Source of the DNA: Hyphomicrobium sp. MC1 | Lineage (GTDB): Bacteria; Pseudomonadota; Alphaproteobacteria; Rhizobiales; Hyphomicrobiaceae | Assembly: GCF_000253295.1 (NCBI RefSeq) | Contig: NC_015717.1 | Coordinates: forward strand, 310,001-374,000 | Direction of reading: 5' to 3' | DNA length: 64,000 nt | Position numbers and translations under genes: made by a program | Shown here: one piece after another, positions 7,226 to 16,989 of the stretch | How the letters are laid out: every line of letters starts with the position of its first letter | Numbering within the stretch: the stretch's first letter is position 1 | The notes under the pieces: model-generated | Databases searched by the model: none | The model's input: only the letters and a program-made list of their open reading frames with translations | Told to the model about the DNA's origin: nothing

Positions 7226-8259
7226 CGCGCGGTGGCGGGGCAGAGGGAGCCTCGCTGGGGCCAGCTGACAAGCATCCGCGCCACATTCCCGTGCTGATCT
7301 CGGAAGTGCTGGAGACGCTCGCGCCAAAGGCGGGCGAAACCTATATTGACGGCACGTTCGGCGCAGGCGGATATACGCGCGCCATCCTCGAAAAAGCCGA
7401 CTGCTCCGTTCTCGCGCTCGATCGCGATCCTAACGCCATTCGCGGTGCAGCGCCGCTTATTGCGCAATTCGGCAGACGGCTGAAGATCATCGAGACGCCT
7501 TTCAGCCAGATGGAAGACGCTGTCGGCGCCGAGCTGCCGGGACAGCAGGTCGATGGTGTCGTGCTTGATATCGGCGTTTCCTCGATGCAGCTCGACGATG
7601 CGGAGCGCGGGTTCTCATTCCAGTCGGATGGCCCGCTCGACATGCGCATGTCGTCGTCGGGTATGAGTGCCGCCGATTTCCTCAACACTGCGGATGAGGA
7701 AGACATCGCAAACGTCATCTACGAGTTCGGCGAGGAGCATCGCTCACGCGCCATTGCGCGGGCGATCGTCAAAAGACGCGTGGATGCGCCGTTCTCGCGT
7801 ACGCTCGAACTCGCCGATGTGGTGTCACGGGTTTTTCATGGCCGGAAAGTCGACGGTCGTCATCCGGCTACACGGACGTTTCAGGCATTGCGGATTTTCG
7901 TCAATGACGAGCTCGGCGAGCTGACAACCGGATTGGCGGCAGCAGAGCGCATTTTGAAGCCCGGCGGACGGCTCGTTGTCGTCAGCTTTCACAGCCTGGA
8001 AGATCGCATCGTCAAAAAGTTTCTGACCGAGCGCAGCGGCAAGACTGCTGGTGCGTCGCGGCATCAGCCGCCGGAATTGATAAAATCTGCCGATCCAAGT
8101 TTCCGACTTGTTAACTCGCGCCCGTTAACACCTTCTAAAGGTGAATTGGAAGTGAACCCCCGTTCCCGGTCCGCACGTTTGCGGGCAGCCATCCGCTTAG
8201 ACGCAGCGGCATGGCCTTTAGATACGGGCGCGACGGGCCTCTCCCAGCACCGGCGATAA
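7222..8259 (+). CDS. rsmH: 16S rRNA (cytosine-1402-N4)-methyltransferase RsmH (MraW)
   Basis: 345 residues. This S-adenosylmethionine-dependent enzyme methylates N4 of C1402 in the ribosomal decoding centre. Seen: IPVLISEVLETL at the N terminus, the SAM-binding loop GTFGAGGYTRAI (about 47-58), DIGVSSMQLDDAERGFSF (about 112-130) and the C-terminal VVSFHSLEDRIVK. The N terminus has a short extra arm before the conserved HIPVL. Starts on the ATGA overlap with mraZ. Near its 3' end, two GTTAAC hexamers 14 bases apart (8110 and 8124) lie upstream of ftsL. Confidence 0.95.
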   Translation: MTRGGGAEGASLGPADKHPRHIPVLISEVLETLAPKAGETYIDGTFGAGGYTRAILEKADCSVLALDRDPNAIRGAAPLIAQFGRRLKIIETPFSQMEDAVGAELPGQQVDGVVLDIGVSSMQLDDAERGFSFQSDGPLDMRMSSSGMSAADFLNTADEEDIANVIYEFGEEHRSRAIARAIVKRRVDAPFSRTLELADVVSRVFHGRKVDGRHPATRTFQALRIFVNDELGELTTGLAAAERILKPGGRLVVVSFHSLEDRIVKKFLTERSGKTAGASRHQPPELIKSADPSFRLVNSRPLTPSKGELEVNPRSRSARLRAAIRLDAAAWPLDTGATGLSQHRR

Positions 8260-8299
8260 TGCGCAGCTTGATTTCAAGCTCAACGGGAACTGTTTCAAA

Positions 8300-8599
8300 A
8301 TGCGTCTCTTGAATATTGCAGCTTTCTTTTTTGCAGTGTCGAGTGCGCTGCTTCTTTATGCCTTGAACTACGATACCCGCCGCCTCGAAGCCGAGGTTCA
8401 GGAGAAGGAACGTTACGCCGACCAGGCACGCAGCGATATCGCCGTGCTCAAGGCGGAACGTGGCACGCTCTCGCGCCCCGACCGGATTGATGGGCTTGCG
8501 CGGCAACTCGGACTAGGTCCGCCGAAGCCCGAACAATTCGAGGGCGAGGGCCAAGTGTCCCAACTCAGCGGACGAGCGAACACTTCCGGCGGACAATAG
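8300..8599 (+). CDS. ftsL: Cell division protein FtsL
   Basis: 99-residue bitopic membrane protein. A short cytoplasmic tip is followed by one membrane helix at about 4-22 and then a coiled-coil-rich periplasmic stretch (RLEAEVQEKERYADQARSDI, about 29-48). This is the usual FtsL plan for connecting FtsQ/FtsB to FtsW-FtsI. Sequence conservation in this family is weak, so the call rests on size, topology and the rsmH-ftsL-ftsI position. The 40-base gap from rsmH leaves room for a ribosome binding site but no obvious terminator. Confidence 0.9.
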   Translation: MRLLNIAAFFFAVSSALLLYALNYDTRRLEAEVQEKERYADQARSDIAVLKAERGTLSRPDRIDGLARQLGLGPPKPEQFEGEGQVSQLSGRANTSGGQ

Positions 8600-8607
8600 A
8601 GGGACGG

Positions 8608-10266
8608 TTGGTCGTGGCTGGGGGGCGTTCAGAGATCATGATGCGTGGTTCGCGCCGAGGTTCGGAGCGCGTCGTTTACGGCGTGCTGATCGCGGCCTTT
8701 GCGGGTGTCGCGGGCCAGCTTCTGGTGTTGGCGGCGTCACGGCATACCGACATCACGCTCGCTATTTCCGAGCCCGTCGCGGCAACGAGCTTCAGCCGTC
8801 CGGATATCGTCGACCGCAATGGCCGTCTGCTTGCGACCGACCTCGAAGCGCCGTCGATCTTTGCTGACCCTGGGCTCGTGATCGATCGCGACGAAGTCGT
8901 CGAAAAGCTACGGACCGTGCTGCCTGATCTCGACGGCGACCAGCTCTTTCGCGATCTTGCCGATAAATCGCGGCGATTTCTTTGGGTGCGGCGGGGCGTT
9001 TCGCCGGGCATCGCGCAGAAGGTGCACGATCTCGGTCTGCCGGGTATCGCCTTCCGATATGAGCTGAAACGCGCCTATCCCGGCGGCATGATGGCCGGTC
9101 ATGTGCTCGGCTATACCGACGTCGACAATCGCGGCGTCTCGGGTATCGAACGCTATATTGACCAGAAAGTCGGCGTCGATCCCGTGCATTCGGCGGTGCT
9201 GTCGAGCCGCCCGCCCGTGCGCCTGTCGCTCGACATCGGGGTGCAGCATGCCCTCGAAGACGAGCTTGACGACGGCGTGCGCGACTACAAGGCGGAGGGC
9301 GCAGCGGGTGTCGTCCTCAATATCAAGACCGGCGAAATACTGGCGAGCGCATCGCTGCCGCGTGTCGATCCGTCTTGGCCGATGGAGGCACTCGATCAGA
9401 AGCATATCGACCGCACGGCCGCAGGTACATACGAGCTTGGCTCGGTGTTCAAGACGCTGACGCTGGCGATGGCGTTCGACGAAGGTCTGGCGCGTCCCGA
9501 TACGCTGCTCGACGTGCGCCAGCCGCTCGAAGCGGGACGCTTCACCGTCAAGGACTTTCATCCGGCAAGCCGCCCGCTGACCGTGACCGAGGTCTACACG
9601 CATTCCTCGAACGTCGGCGCCGGCATGCTAGCGCTCGAAGCGGGGCCGGAAAAGCTTGAAGCGTTCTTCAAGAAGCTCGGTATTTTAGATCAGATGGAAA
9701 CCGAGGAAGGTCCGCTCGCGGCGCCGCAACTGCCGCAGCACTGGAACCGGATATCGACGATCACGACGTCATTCGGGCACGGCATAGCCGTTTCACCACT
9801 TCAGTTCGCCGCCGCCGCCGCGACCATTCTGAACGACGGGAAAACCGTGCATCCGACATTCCTGCGCAAATTCGATGCGGGGACGGCAGACGGCAAGGCC
9901 GTCGTCAGCCCGGCAACGTCGCGGCTGATGGCGCACCTTATGCGTCTCAACGTCGTCAATCGTGACGGAACGGGCGGAAAGGCCGATGTCCCGGGCTATC
10001 GGGTCGGCGGTAAGACGGGTACGGCCGACGTAGCCGCAAAAGGCGGGTACACGTCGAACTCGGTCATTTCGTCGTTTCTCGCGACATTTCCGACAGATGA
10101 TCCGCAGTTCCTGACGTATGTCGTACTGTTCGAGCCGAAGGGCCTTAAAGAAACACACGGCTATCGTACCGGGGGATGGAACGCGGCGCCGATCACCGGC
10201 AAACTCATCGCGCGCATTGCAGCGCAGTTGGGCGTTGCGCCGGAGACCCAGACGGCCAGCCGATGA
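8608..10266 (+). CDS. ftsI: Peptidoglycan D,D-transpeptidase FtsI (PBP3)
   Basis: 552-residue class B penicillin-binding protein that cross-links septal peptidoglycan. One N-terminal membrane helix (about 24-45), then the dimerisation domain (RPDIVDRNGRLLA), then the transpeptidase domain with the three catalytic motifs: SVFK (active-site serine), SSN and KTGT. It begins with TTG after GAGGGACGG, 8 bases beyond ftsL; a GTG one codon later or an ATG at 8638 are alternatives. It acts with FtsW, encoded further along the cluster. Confidence 0.94.
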   Translation: MVVAGGRSEIMMRGSRRGSERVVYGVLIAAFAGVAGQLLVLAASRHTDITLAISEPVAATSFSRPDIVDRNGRLLATDLEAPSIFADPGLVIDRDEVVEKLRTVLPDLDGDQLFRDLADKSRRFLWVRRGVSPGIAQKVHDLGLPGIAFRYELKRAYPGGMMAGHVLGYTDVDNRGVSGIERYIDQKVGVDPVHSAVLSSRPPVRLSLDIGVQHALEDELDDGVRDYKAEGAAGVVLNIKTGEILASASLPRVDPSWPMEALDQKHIDRTAAGTYELGSVFKTLTLAMAFDEGLARPDTLLDVRQPLEAGRFTVKDFHPASRPLTVTEVYTHSSNVGAGMLALEAGPEKLEAFFKKLGILDQMETEEGPLAAPQLPQHWNRISTITTSFGHGIAVSPLQFAAAAATILNDGKTVHPTFLRKFDAGTADGKAVVSPATSRLMAHLMRLNVVNRDGTGGKADVPGYRVGGKTGTADVAAKGGYTSNSVISSFLATFPTDDPQFLTYVVLFEPKGLKETHGYRTGGWNAAPITGKLIARIAAQLGVAPETQTASR

Positions 10267-10330
10267 TCGCGACGGCTGCGAGATTTGACGGCTCGCCTGG
10301 CGCCTCCTATCACGTTCCAGACAAGGGGCG

Positions 10331-11809
10331 GTGCAACTGGGGGACGATAAGGCGGGGATGATGCGGCTTAGCGAGGTGCTTCCGGCGGATATCGCGCCGC
10401 CGCCAGGTGCGGACGCCATTTCCGTTTCAGGCATCACGGCCGCGAGTGCTGCGGTAGGTCCGGGAGCGATTTTCGCCGGGCTGCCGGGCACGAAAGTTGA
10501 TGGCTCTAGTTTCGTTCCTGAAGCGATCGAGCGGGGCGCAGTTGCCGTCATCGTTGGCAGGAACAAGGGCGTGCGCGTTCCCGAAGGCGTGGCGCTGATC
10601 GAGGTCGATAATCCGCGCGCCGCATTGGCTAAGATCGCGGCGAAGCTCGCGGGCCGCCAACCGAAAACGGCCGTTGCAGTCACGGGAACGAGCGGCAAAA
10701 CGTCCGTCGCCGATTTCACGCGGCAGATCTTCACGGCGCTGGGTCACAAGGCGGCATCGGTCGGAACTATCGGCATCGTCAAGCCGTCCGGCGCCGTTTA
10801 CGGTTCGCTGACGACACCCGATCCGGTCACGCTACATGCGGCGCTTGCGGCGCTCGCGGACGAAGGTGTGACGCATCTGGCGTTCGAGGCGTCGTCGCAC
10901 GGACTTGACCAGCATCGGCTCGACGGCGTGGAGCTTTCGGCGGCGGCCTTCACGAACCTCGGCCGCGATCACATGGATTATCATCCGACAGTCGAAGATT
11001 ATTTGAGTGCGAAGCTGCGGCTGTTCACGGAGCTTCTGCAACCGGGGCAACCTTCTGTCATCAACGCGGACGGGGCTTATTCGCGTGACGTCGCGGCGGC
11101 GGCGAAGACGCGGGGCTTGCGCGTGATGATGGTAGGCACGGGCGGCGATGCGCTTCAGCGCACATCGCTGTCGCGTGATGGATTTCGCCAGATCATCGGC
11201 GTGAACGCGGGCGGCAAATCCTACGAGGTTTATTTGCCTTTGGTCGGTGCGTATCAGGTCGAGAATGCGCTGGTGGCTGCCGGTCTTGCGATAGCCGTCG
11301 GAGAAGAGACCGAAGCTGTGCTGCAAACGCTTCGCGGTTTGAAGGGCGTGCCTGGGCGGCTCGAAATCATCGGTGAGCGCAACGGCGGTCTCGCCATCGT
11401 CGATTATGCGCACAAGCCTGAGGCGCTGGCGGCGGCACTTGATGCTTGCCGTCCGTTTGCGACGGGGCGCCTGATTTCGGTGTTCGGCTGCGGCGGCGAC
11501 AGGGACAAGGGCAAGCGGCCGATCATGGGCCGCATTTCGGTCGAACGCGCCGACATCACGATTGTGACGGACGATAATCCACGCAGCGAGCAACCGGCTG
11601 AAATCCGCAAGGAAATTCTCGCGGGTGCGGTGGGCGCTCGCGAAATCGGCGACCGCGCGGAAGCCATCACGACGGCGGTTTGCATGATGACTCCGGGCGA
11701 TGTCGTGCTTGTGGCCGGAAAGGGTCACGAAACCGGCCAGATCATCGGCGATCGGATCATTCCATTTTCCGATCACGACGAAGTCCGGAAGGCGCTCGCA
11801 AGCCGATGA
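10331..11809 (+). CDS. murE: UDP-MurNAc-L-Ala-D-Glu:meso-diaminopimelate ligase MurE
   Basis: 492 residues. Adds the third stem-peptide residue in the cytoplasm. Domain order: N-terminal UDP-binding domain (about 1-110), ATP-binding central domain with P-loop TGTSGKTS (about 119-126), C-terminal domain. DNPRSE near residue 418 is the signature of the meso-diaminopimelate-specific enzyme rather than the lysine form, as expected for a Gram-negative wall. Starts at GTG after AAGGGG; a later ATG pair at 10360 is an alternative. Its stop overlaps the murF start. Confidence 0.95.
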   Translation: MQLGDDKAGMMRLSEVLPADIAPPPGADAISVSGITAASAAVGPGAIFAGLPGTKVDGSSFVPEAIERGAVAVIVGRNKGVRVPEGVALIEVDNPRAALAKIAAKLAGRQPKTAVAVTGTSGKTSVADFTRQIFTALGHKAASVGTIGIVKPSGAVYGSLTTPDPVTLHAALAALADEGVTHLAFEASSHGLDQHRLDGVELSAAAFTNLGRDHMDYHPTVEDYLSAKLRLFTELLQPGQPSVINADGAYSRDVAAAAKTRGLRVMMVGTGGDALQRTSLSRDGFRQIIGVNAGGKSYEVYLPLVGAYQVENALVAAGLAIAVGEETEAVLQTLRGLKGVPGRLEIIGERNGGLAIVDYAHKPEALAAALDACRPFATGRLISVFGCGGDRDKGKRPIMGRISVERADITIVTDDNPRSEQPAEIRKEILAGAVGAREIGDRAEAITTAVCMMTPGDVVLVAGKGHETGQIIGDRIIPFSDHDEVRKALASR

Positions 11810-13230
11810 ACGCAATGAACGCTCTGTGGTCTTTCTCCGAACTTTCTTCTGCATTGGGCGTTGCGTCCGACGGTGACGGCGTTGCCATCACAGGCGTGTC
11901 GATCGATACGCGGACGTTGCAGGCGGGCGATCTTTTCATCGCGCTCAAGGATCAGCGCGACGGGCACGAGTTCGTTTCGGCGGCGTTCAAGGCCGGGGCT
12001 GCTGCGGCGCTGGTCAGCCGCGATTATGTTCGACAAGCAGGCGATGGCGCTTTGTTTCGCGTAACTGATCCGCTTGATGGGTTGGTGGCGTTGGGGCTAG
12101 CGGCGCGCAGACGGCTGTCGGAAGATGCGCGCGTCGTCGGCGTGACGGGCAGCGTGGGCAAGACCGGTACCAAGGAGATGCTGCGCGCGTGTCTGTCGCG
12201 GCTCGGGGCCACACACGCGTCGGAGAAATCCTACAACAATCATTGGGGTGTGCCGCTGACGTTGGCGCGGATGCCGGCCGATACGCAGTTCGCCGTGTTT
12301 GAGATCGGCATGAATCATGCGGGCGAGATCCGGCCGCTGACCAAGATAGTGCGTCCACATGTGGCGATCATCACCACGGTCGAAGCAGTGCACCTAGAGT
12401 ACTTTCCGTCGGTCGCGGCCATCGCGGATGCCAAGGGCGAGATTTTCGAAGGCTTGCCGCAGGGCGGGGCGGCGATCATCAAATATGACAATCCGTTTGC
12501 GGGTCGCCTCAAAGCTATCGCCGAGGCTTACGGCGCGAAGCCGGTGACGTTCGGTTTTGACAGCAATGCCGACGCTTGTGGGTCGGATTTCCGGATGTCC
12601 GACGACGGCAGCGATATGACCGTTTCTATTGAGGGCCTGAGCATTCCGGTTCATCTGGCGATGCCGGGACGGCATATCGCGGAGAATGCACTGGCGGTTG
12701 CGGCCGCGGTTGCTGCCATCGGCGCGGAAGTCCCCACAGCACTCGCTGCGCTGGCCGATCTTGTGCCGCCGAGCGGCCGGGGCGCGCGCAGCACGCTCTA
12801 CGTCGGCGATGGAGAAGTGCTGCTCATTGACGAGAGCTACAACGCCAATCCGGCCTCGATGCAGGCGGCTCTGGCGACCCTCGGGGCAGTTCCTCGACAA
12901 AGATTTATGCGACGGATTGCGGTGCTCGGCGACATGCTGGAACTCGGCAGCGAGGCTCCGGCGCTACACTCCGGCCTCAAAAGTGCCGTCGATGCGGCGG
13001 ATGTCGATTTGGTGTTCGCATGCGGGCCGCATATGAAAGGCCTTTATGATGCCCTACCAGCGGCCAAGAAAGGCGGCTACTCTCTGACGTCGGCGCCGCT
13101 CGAAATCGCGCTTGCGGATCGTCTGAGGGCGGGCGATGTCGTGATGGTGAAGGCATCGAACGGGACGCGGCTCGGCGCTGTGGTGGCGGCGCTGAAATCA
13201 CAGTTTGGCAAAGACGGGCCCGCCGCTTAG
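11806..13230 (+). CDS. murF: UDP-MurNAc-tripeptide:D-alanyl-D-alanine ligase MurF
   Basis: 474 residues. Ligates D-Ala-D-Ala, made by Ddl of the same cluster, to UDP-MurNAc-tripeptide. P-loop GVTGSVGKTGTKEM (about 113-126), followed by ASEKSYNNHWGVPLTLAR, a strong MurF signature (split: KSYNNHWGVPLTLA), and EIGMNHAGEI. The ATG overlaps the murE stop as ATGA; the longer in-frame extension inside murE is rejected. Confidence 0.95.
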   Translation: MNAMNALWSFSELSSALGVASDGDGVAITGVSIDTRTLQAGDLFIALKDQRDGHEFVSAAFKAGAAAALVSRDYVRQAGDGALFRVTDPLDGLVALGLAARRRLSEDARVVGVTGSVGKTGTKEMLRACLSRLGATHASEKSYNNHWGVPLTLARMPADTQFAVFEIGMNHAGEIRPLTKIVRPHVAIITTVEAVHLEYFPSVAAIADAKGEIFEGLPQGGAAIIKYDNPFAGRLKAIAEAYGAKPVTFGFDSNADACGSDFRMSDDGSDMTVSIEGLSIPVHLAMPGRHIAENALAVAAAVAAIGAEVPTALAALADLVPPSGRGARSTLYVGDGEVLLIDESYNANPASMQAALATLGAVPRQRFMRRIAVLGDMLELGSEAPALHSGLKSAVDAADVDLVFACGPHMKGLYDALPAAKKGGYSLTSAPLEIALADRLRAGDVVMVKASNGTRLGAVVAALKSQFGKDGPAA

Positions 13231-13265
13231 CCGGCCGGGATCATTGAGGGGGAAGTTCGCGCGGC

Positions 13266-14348
13266 ATGCTCTACGAGCTCGTCAATTTCAGCGACCAGAT
13301 CAGCGCGCTGAACGTCTTTCGCTACATCACCTTCCGCACCGGCGGCGCGATCTTTACGGCGCTGTTGTTCGTGATGATGTTCGGACCGGCGATCATCGAT
13401 CTCCTGCGCGTCAAGCAGGGCAAAGGGCAGCCGATCCGCGACGACGGCCCGGCAACGCATCTTTTGAAGCGTGGTACGCCGACGATGGGCGGGCTGATGA
13501 TCCTCGCCGGCGTCACGGTCTCGACGCTGCTCTGGGCGCAGCTCGACAACGGCTATATCTGGGTCGTGCTCGGCGTTGCGCTTTCGTATGGCGCGATCGG
13601 TTTTTATGACGACTTTCTGAAGGTGACGAAGCGGTCGACTGCGGGCTTCTCAGGCCGCATCCGCTTCCTGCTCGAACTTTTCGTGGCCGCGCTGGCGGGC
13701 TTTGCGCTGATGAAGCTCAGTCCGGCCGGGCTCGCGACGGATTTGACGTTTCCGTTCTTCAAAGAGCTGGTCATCGATCTCGGGCCGTTTTTCGTGCTGA
13801 TGGCCGTATTGGTGATCGCGGGCGCGGGCAATGCCGTCAACCTGACGGACGGGCTCGACGGCCTTGCCATCGTTCCGGTCATGATCGCGGCGGCGACGTT
13901 CGGCATGATTGCGTATCTCTCGGGTAACGCGAAATTCGCGGGCTACCTGCAAATTCATCACGTGCCGGGCACCGGCGAGCTGTCCGTCATCTGCGGGGCG
14001 TTGATCGGCGCTGGCCTTGGCTTCCTGTGGTTCAATGCGCCGCCTGCCATGATCTTCATGGGTGACACCGGCTCGCTGGCGCTGGGCGGCACGCTCGGGG
14101 CGATTGCGGTCGCGATCAAGCACGAGATCGTGCTGGCGGTCGTCGGCGGCTTGTTCGTGCTCGAAACGCTGTCCGTCATCATCCAAGTGTTGTCGTTCAA
14201 GTGGACGGGGAAGCGCGTCTTCAAGATGGCGCCATTGCATCACCACTACGAGCAAAAGGGCTGGAAGGAATCGACGGTCGTGATCCGGTTTTGGATCATT
14301 TCGGTGATTTTGGCGCTGATCGGGCTTTCGTCCCTGAAACTGCGCTAG
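13266..14348 (+). CDS. mraY: Phospho-MurNAc-pentapeptide transferase MraY
   Basis: 360-residue polytopic inner membrane enzyme that moves phospho-MurNAc-pentapeptide to undecaprenyl phosphate, making lipid I. Seen: ten hydrophobic segments, THLLKRGTPTMGG in the first cytoplasmic loop, DDFLK and NLTDGLDGLA (catalytic aspartates), and PLHHHYE near the C terminus. The start follows GGGGAAG by a suitable spacing. Length equals that of the E. coli enzyme. Confidence 0.96.
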   Translation: MLYELVNFSDQISALNVFRYITFRTGGAIFTALLFVMMFGPAIIDLLRVKQGKGQPIRDDGPATHLLKRGTPTMGGLMILAGVTVSTLLWAQLDNGYIWVVLGVALSYGAIGFYDDFLKVTKRSTAGFSGRIRFLLELFVAALAGFALMKLSPAGLATDLTFPFFKELVIDLGPFFVLMAVLVIAGAGNAVNLTDGLDGLAIVPVMIAAATFGMIAYLSGNAKFAGYLQIHHVPGTGELSVICGALIGAGLGFLWFNAPPAMIFMGDTGSLALGGTLGAIAVAIKHEIVLAVVGGLFVLETLSVIIQVLSFKWTGKRVFKMAPLHHHYEQKGWKESTVVIRFWIISVILALIGLSSLKLR

Positions 14349-14385
14349 GACGCCAAACGACGCGACTTGCTGTAGATTGACCTCA

Positions 14386-15801
14386 ATGATTCGCGCGACG
14401 TCCTTTAAAGGAAAATCCGTAGCGGTGTTTGGGCTTGGTGCGTCCGGCATTGCGGCTGCCGAGGCTTTGATTGCCGGCGGCGCCATCGTCTCCGCTTGGG
14501 ATGACGGCATCGCGGCGCGGGATGCAGCCATCGCCAGGGATATTCCGCTTTTTGATCTGTCCGTTGTGGATTGGTCGGGCTTCTCCGCGCTGGTGCTGGC
14601 GCCAGGCGTGCCGCTGACCCATCCGGAGCCGCATTGGACGGTGAAGCGCGCGACCGAGCACGGTGTTGCGGTCATCGGCGATATCGAGATTTTCGCGCGC
14701 GAGCGGGCGCTGCATGCGCCCGGCTCGCCGTTCATTGGGATCACCGGCACCAATGGCAAATCGACGACGACGGCGCTGATCTCGCACATTCTGCGGCACG
14801 CGGGGCTCGACGTGCAGATGGGCGGCAATATCGGCCGGCCGATCCTGACGCTTGAGCCGCCGGAGCCCGGACGGTTTCATGTCGTCGAGCTGTCGTCGTT
14901 CCAGATCGACCTGACGCCGACGCTCGGGCCGACCGTCGGCGTGATGCTGAACGTCACGCCTGATCATCTCGACCGCCATGGCTCGATCGAGCATTACGCC
15001 GAGATCAAGGAGCGCCTCGTGCTCGGCGCGGACATTGCGGCGGTTGGCATCGATGACGACTTCGGCCTGGCGATGCTGCGCAGGCGGATCAACGTCGGTC
15101 CTGTTGTGGCCTTCAGCGCGGAAAAATCCATCGCACCGGGTTACAGCCTGCTCGGCGATACGATCGTATGCAGCAATCGCGAGGGCCTCGCGGTGAAGCT
15201 GGGCTCGCTGACGGGCGTTCCGACGCTGCGCGGCAAGCACAACGGGCAGAATGCATTGGCCGCTGTTGCGGCGGTTCGCGAGTGTCTCAGCGCGCTCGGG
15301 CGGACGACCGATCTCGATTGGCAGGGTGCGCTGTCGTCGTTCCCCGGTCTGCCGCACCGGATGGAAGAGATCGGCCGCATCGGCAAGGTGCTATTCATCA
15401 ACGATAGCAAAGCGACGAATGCGGATTCGACGGAGAAAGCGCTGCAGTCGTTTCCGCGCGATGTCTATTGGATCGCAGGCGGTAAGCCGAAGGCCGGCGG
15501 CATCGAGAGCCTGGAGCCGCATTTCGGCGGTATCACGAAAGCATATTTGATCGGCGAGGCCACGGATGCCTTCGCAGCGACGCTCGACGGCAAAGTTCCG
15601 TTCGAGCGCAGCGGCACGCTGAACGAGGCGCTGTGGGCCGCTTCGGCTGACGCTCAGTTGAGCGATGGACAGGAACCCGTCGTGCTGCTTTCGCCTGCGT
15701 GCGCGAGTTACGATCAGTTCCGTAATTTCGAGGTGCGCGGCGATTGTTTCCGAGGGCTGGTCGCAGCTCTTCCCGGTATCGAATTGCGGGCTGGGCCATG
15801 A
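14386..15801 (+). CDS. murD: UDP-N-acetylmuramoyl-L-alanine:D-glutamate ligase MurD
   Basis: 471 residues. Adds D-glutamate as the second residue of the stem peptide. N-terminal Rossmann segment (KSVAVFGLGASG), P-loop GITGTNGKSTTTALI, then NVTPDHLDRH and NDSKATNAD in the C-terminal half. I chose the ATG at 14386 because MIRATSFKGKSVAVFGLG matches the family start; the TTG at 14377 is less likely. No strong ribosome binding site is visible. The final ATGA overlaps ftsW. Confidence 0.94.
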   Translation: MIRATSFKGKSVAVFGLGASGIAAAEALIAGGAIVSAWDDGIAARDAAIARDIPLFDLSVVDWSGFSALVLAPGVPLTHPEPHWTVKRATEHGVAVIGDIEIFARERALHAPGSPFIGITGTNGKSTTTALISHILRHAGLDVQMGGNIGRPILTLEPPEPGRFHVVELSSFQIDLTPTLGPTVGVMLNVTPDHLDRHGSIEHYAEIKERLVLGADIAAVGIDDDFGLAMLRRRINVGPVVAFSAEKSIAPGYSLLGDTIVCSNREGLAVKLGSLTGVPTLRGKHNGQNALAAVAAVRECLSALGRTTDLDWQGALSSFPGLPHRMEEIGRIGKVLFINDSKATNADSTEKALQSFPRDVYWIAGGKPKAGGIESLEPHFGGITKAYLIGEATDAFAATLDGKVPFERSGTLNEALWAASADAQLSDGQEPVVLLSPACASYDQFRNFEVRGDCFRGLVAALPGIELRAGP

Positions 15802-16979
15802 AGCTCTCGCGCGCCGATCGCAGTCTGCTTGCGGAGTGGTCGTTCACGATCGATCGCGGGCTTCTGATCGCGCTGCTGTCGCTCATCGCCATCGGTGTCG
15901 TGCTGTCGGTTGCGGCGTCGCCTGCGGTTGCGATCAAGAAAGGTTTGCCGACCTATTATTTCGTCGAGCGGCATGTGTTCTTTGCGGCGCTCGGCACGAT
16001 CCTGATGATCGTCATTTCGTTTTTTACGCCGGGCGGCGTCAGGCGGCTGGCGGCAGGGCTGTTTCTCGTCGCCATCGGCGGCATGATCGTCGTGATTTTT
16101 TCCGGTGCCGAGATCAACGGCGCGCAGCGGTGGCTGAGTTTCGGCGGATACACGATTCAGCCATCCGAATTTGCGAAGCCGGCGTTTATCGTCATCCTGG
16201 CGTGGCTATTCGGCGAGGCGGGAAAGCGCAGCGATATGCCGGCGCTCCCGTTCGGGTTGGCGCTCTGGGCGTTCTTCGGGGCGATCCTGGTGGCGCAACC
16301 TGACGTCGGCCAGACCGTGCTGATCAGCGCGACGGCGGGCCTCATGTATCTGCTCGCTGGGATGCCGGTGATCGGTGCGGGCATTCTGGTGGTTCTTGGC
16401 GGTTGCGGGATGGGGATGGCCTATATCTACTTTCCGCACGTGCAATCGCGCTTCGACAAGTTTTTCGGCGCGGCACCGATGGAGAATTCGCAGGCGGGCC
16501 GGGCTATTCAATCGTTTACGGAAGGCGGCTTGTTCGGCCGTGGGCCGGGCGAGGGCGTGATCAAGTCGATCCTGCCCGACGCGCACACCGATTACATTTT
16601 CGCGGTGATCGGCGAGGAATACGGTGCGATCGCATGTATCGCGCTGCTCGGCGTTTTCGCTTTCATCGTGGCGCGGGCCATGCGGCGCGCTGCGAACGAA
16701 CCCAACACCGCCGACCGGCTCGCGATCCAGGGCCTGGCGCTCGTTTTCGGGCTGCAATCGCTTATCAACATGGGCGTCAATATCGGGCTGCTGCCGCCGA
16801 AGGGTATGACACTGCCGTTCATTTCCGCGGGCGGATCGTCGATGTTGGCGCTGGCAGTTACCGCGGGCATGCTGCTGGCGTTGACGCGGTGGCGGCCTGA
16901 TCCACAGCGCCTCAAAAAGCCGCGATGGATTCCGGCTATCGACGAAGTACAACTCGGGGGTCAAACTCCAACACGATGA
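15798..16979 (+). CDS. ftsW: Lipid II polymerase FtsW (SEDS family)
   Basis: 393-residue SEDS glycosyltransferase with about ten membrane helices. It makes septal glycan strands together with FtsI. Seen: GAQRWLSFGGYTIQPSEFAKPA (split: WLSFGGYTIQPSEFAK), VAQPDVGQT, the loop HTDYIFAVIGEEYG, and near the end LPFISAGGSSM. The start overlaps the murD stop (ATGA); an upstream extension inside murD is rejected. Confidence 0.95.
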   Translation: MKLSRADRSLLAEWSFTIDRGLLIALLSLIAIGVVLSVAASPAVAIKKGLPTYYFVERHVFFAALGTILMIVISFFTPGGVRRLAAGLFLVAIGGMIVVIFSGAEINGAQRWLSFGGYTIQPSEFAKPAFIVILAWLFGEAGKRSDMPALPFGLALWAFFGAILVAQPDVGQTVLISATAGLMYLLAGMPVIGAGILVVLGGCGMGMAYIYFPHVQSRFDKFFGAAPMENSQAGRAIQSFTEGGLFGRGPGEGVIKSILPDAHTDYIFAVIGEEYGAIACIALLGVFAFIVARAMRRAANEPNTADRLAIQGLALVFGLQSLINMGVNIGLLPPKGMTLPFISAGGSSMLALAVTAGMLLALTRWRPDPQRLKKPRWIPAIDEVQLGGQTPTR

Positions 16980-16989
16980 GCAAGAGGTA

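Noticed and set aside
13650..14828. 392-residue minus-strand ORF opposite mraY-murD
   Set aside because: Antisense shadow with Arg/Gln/His bias and no domain.
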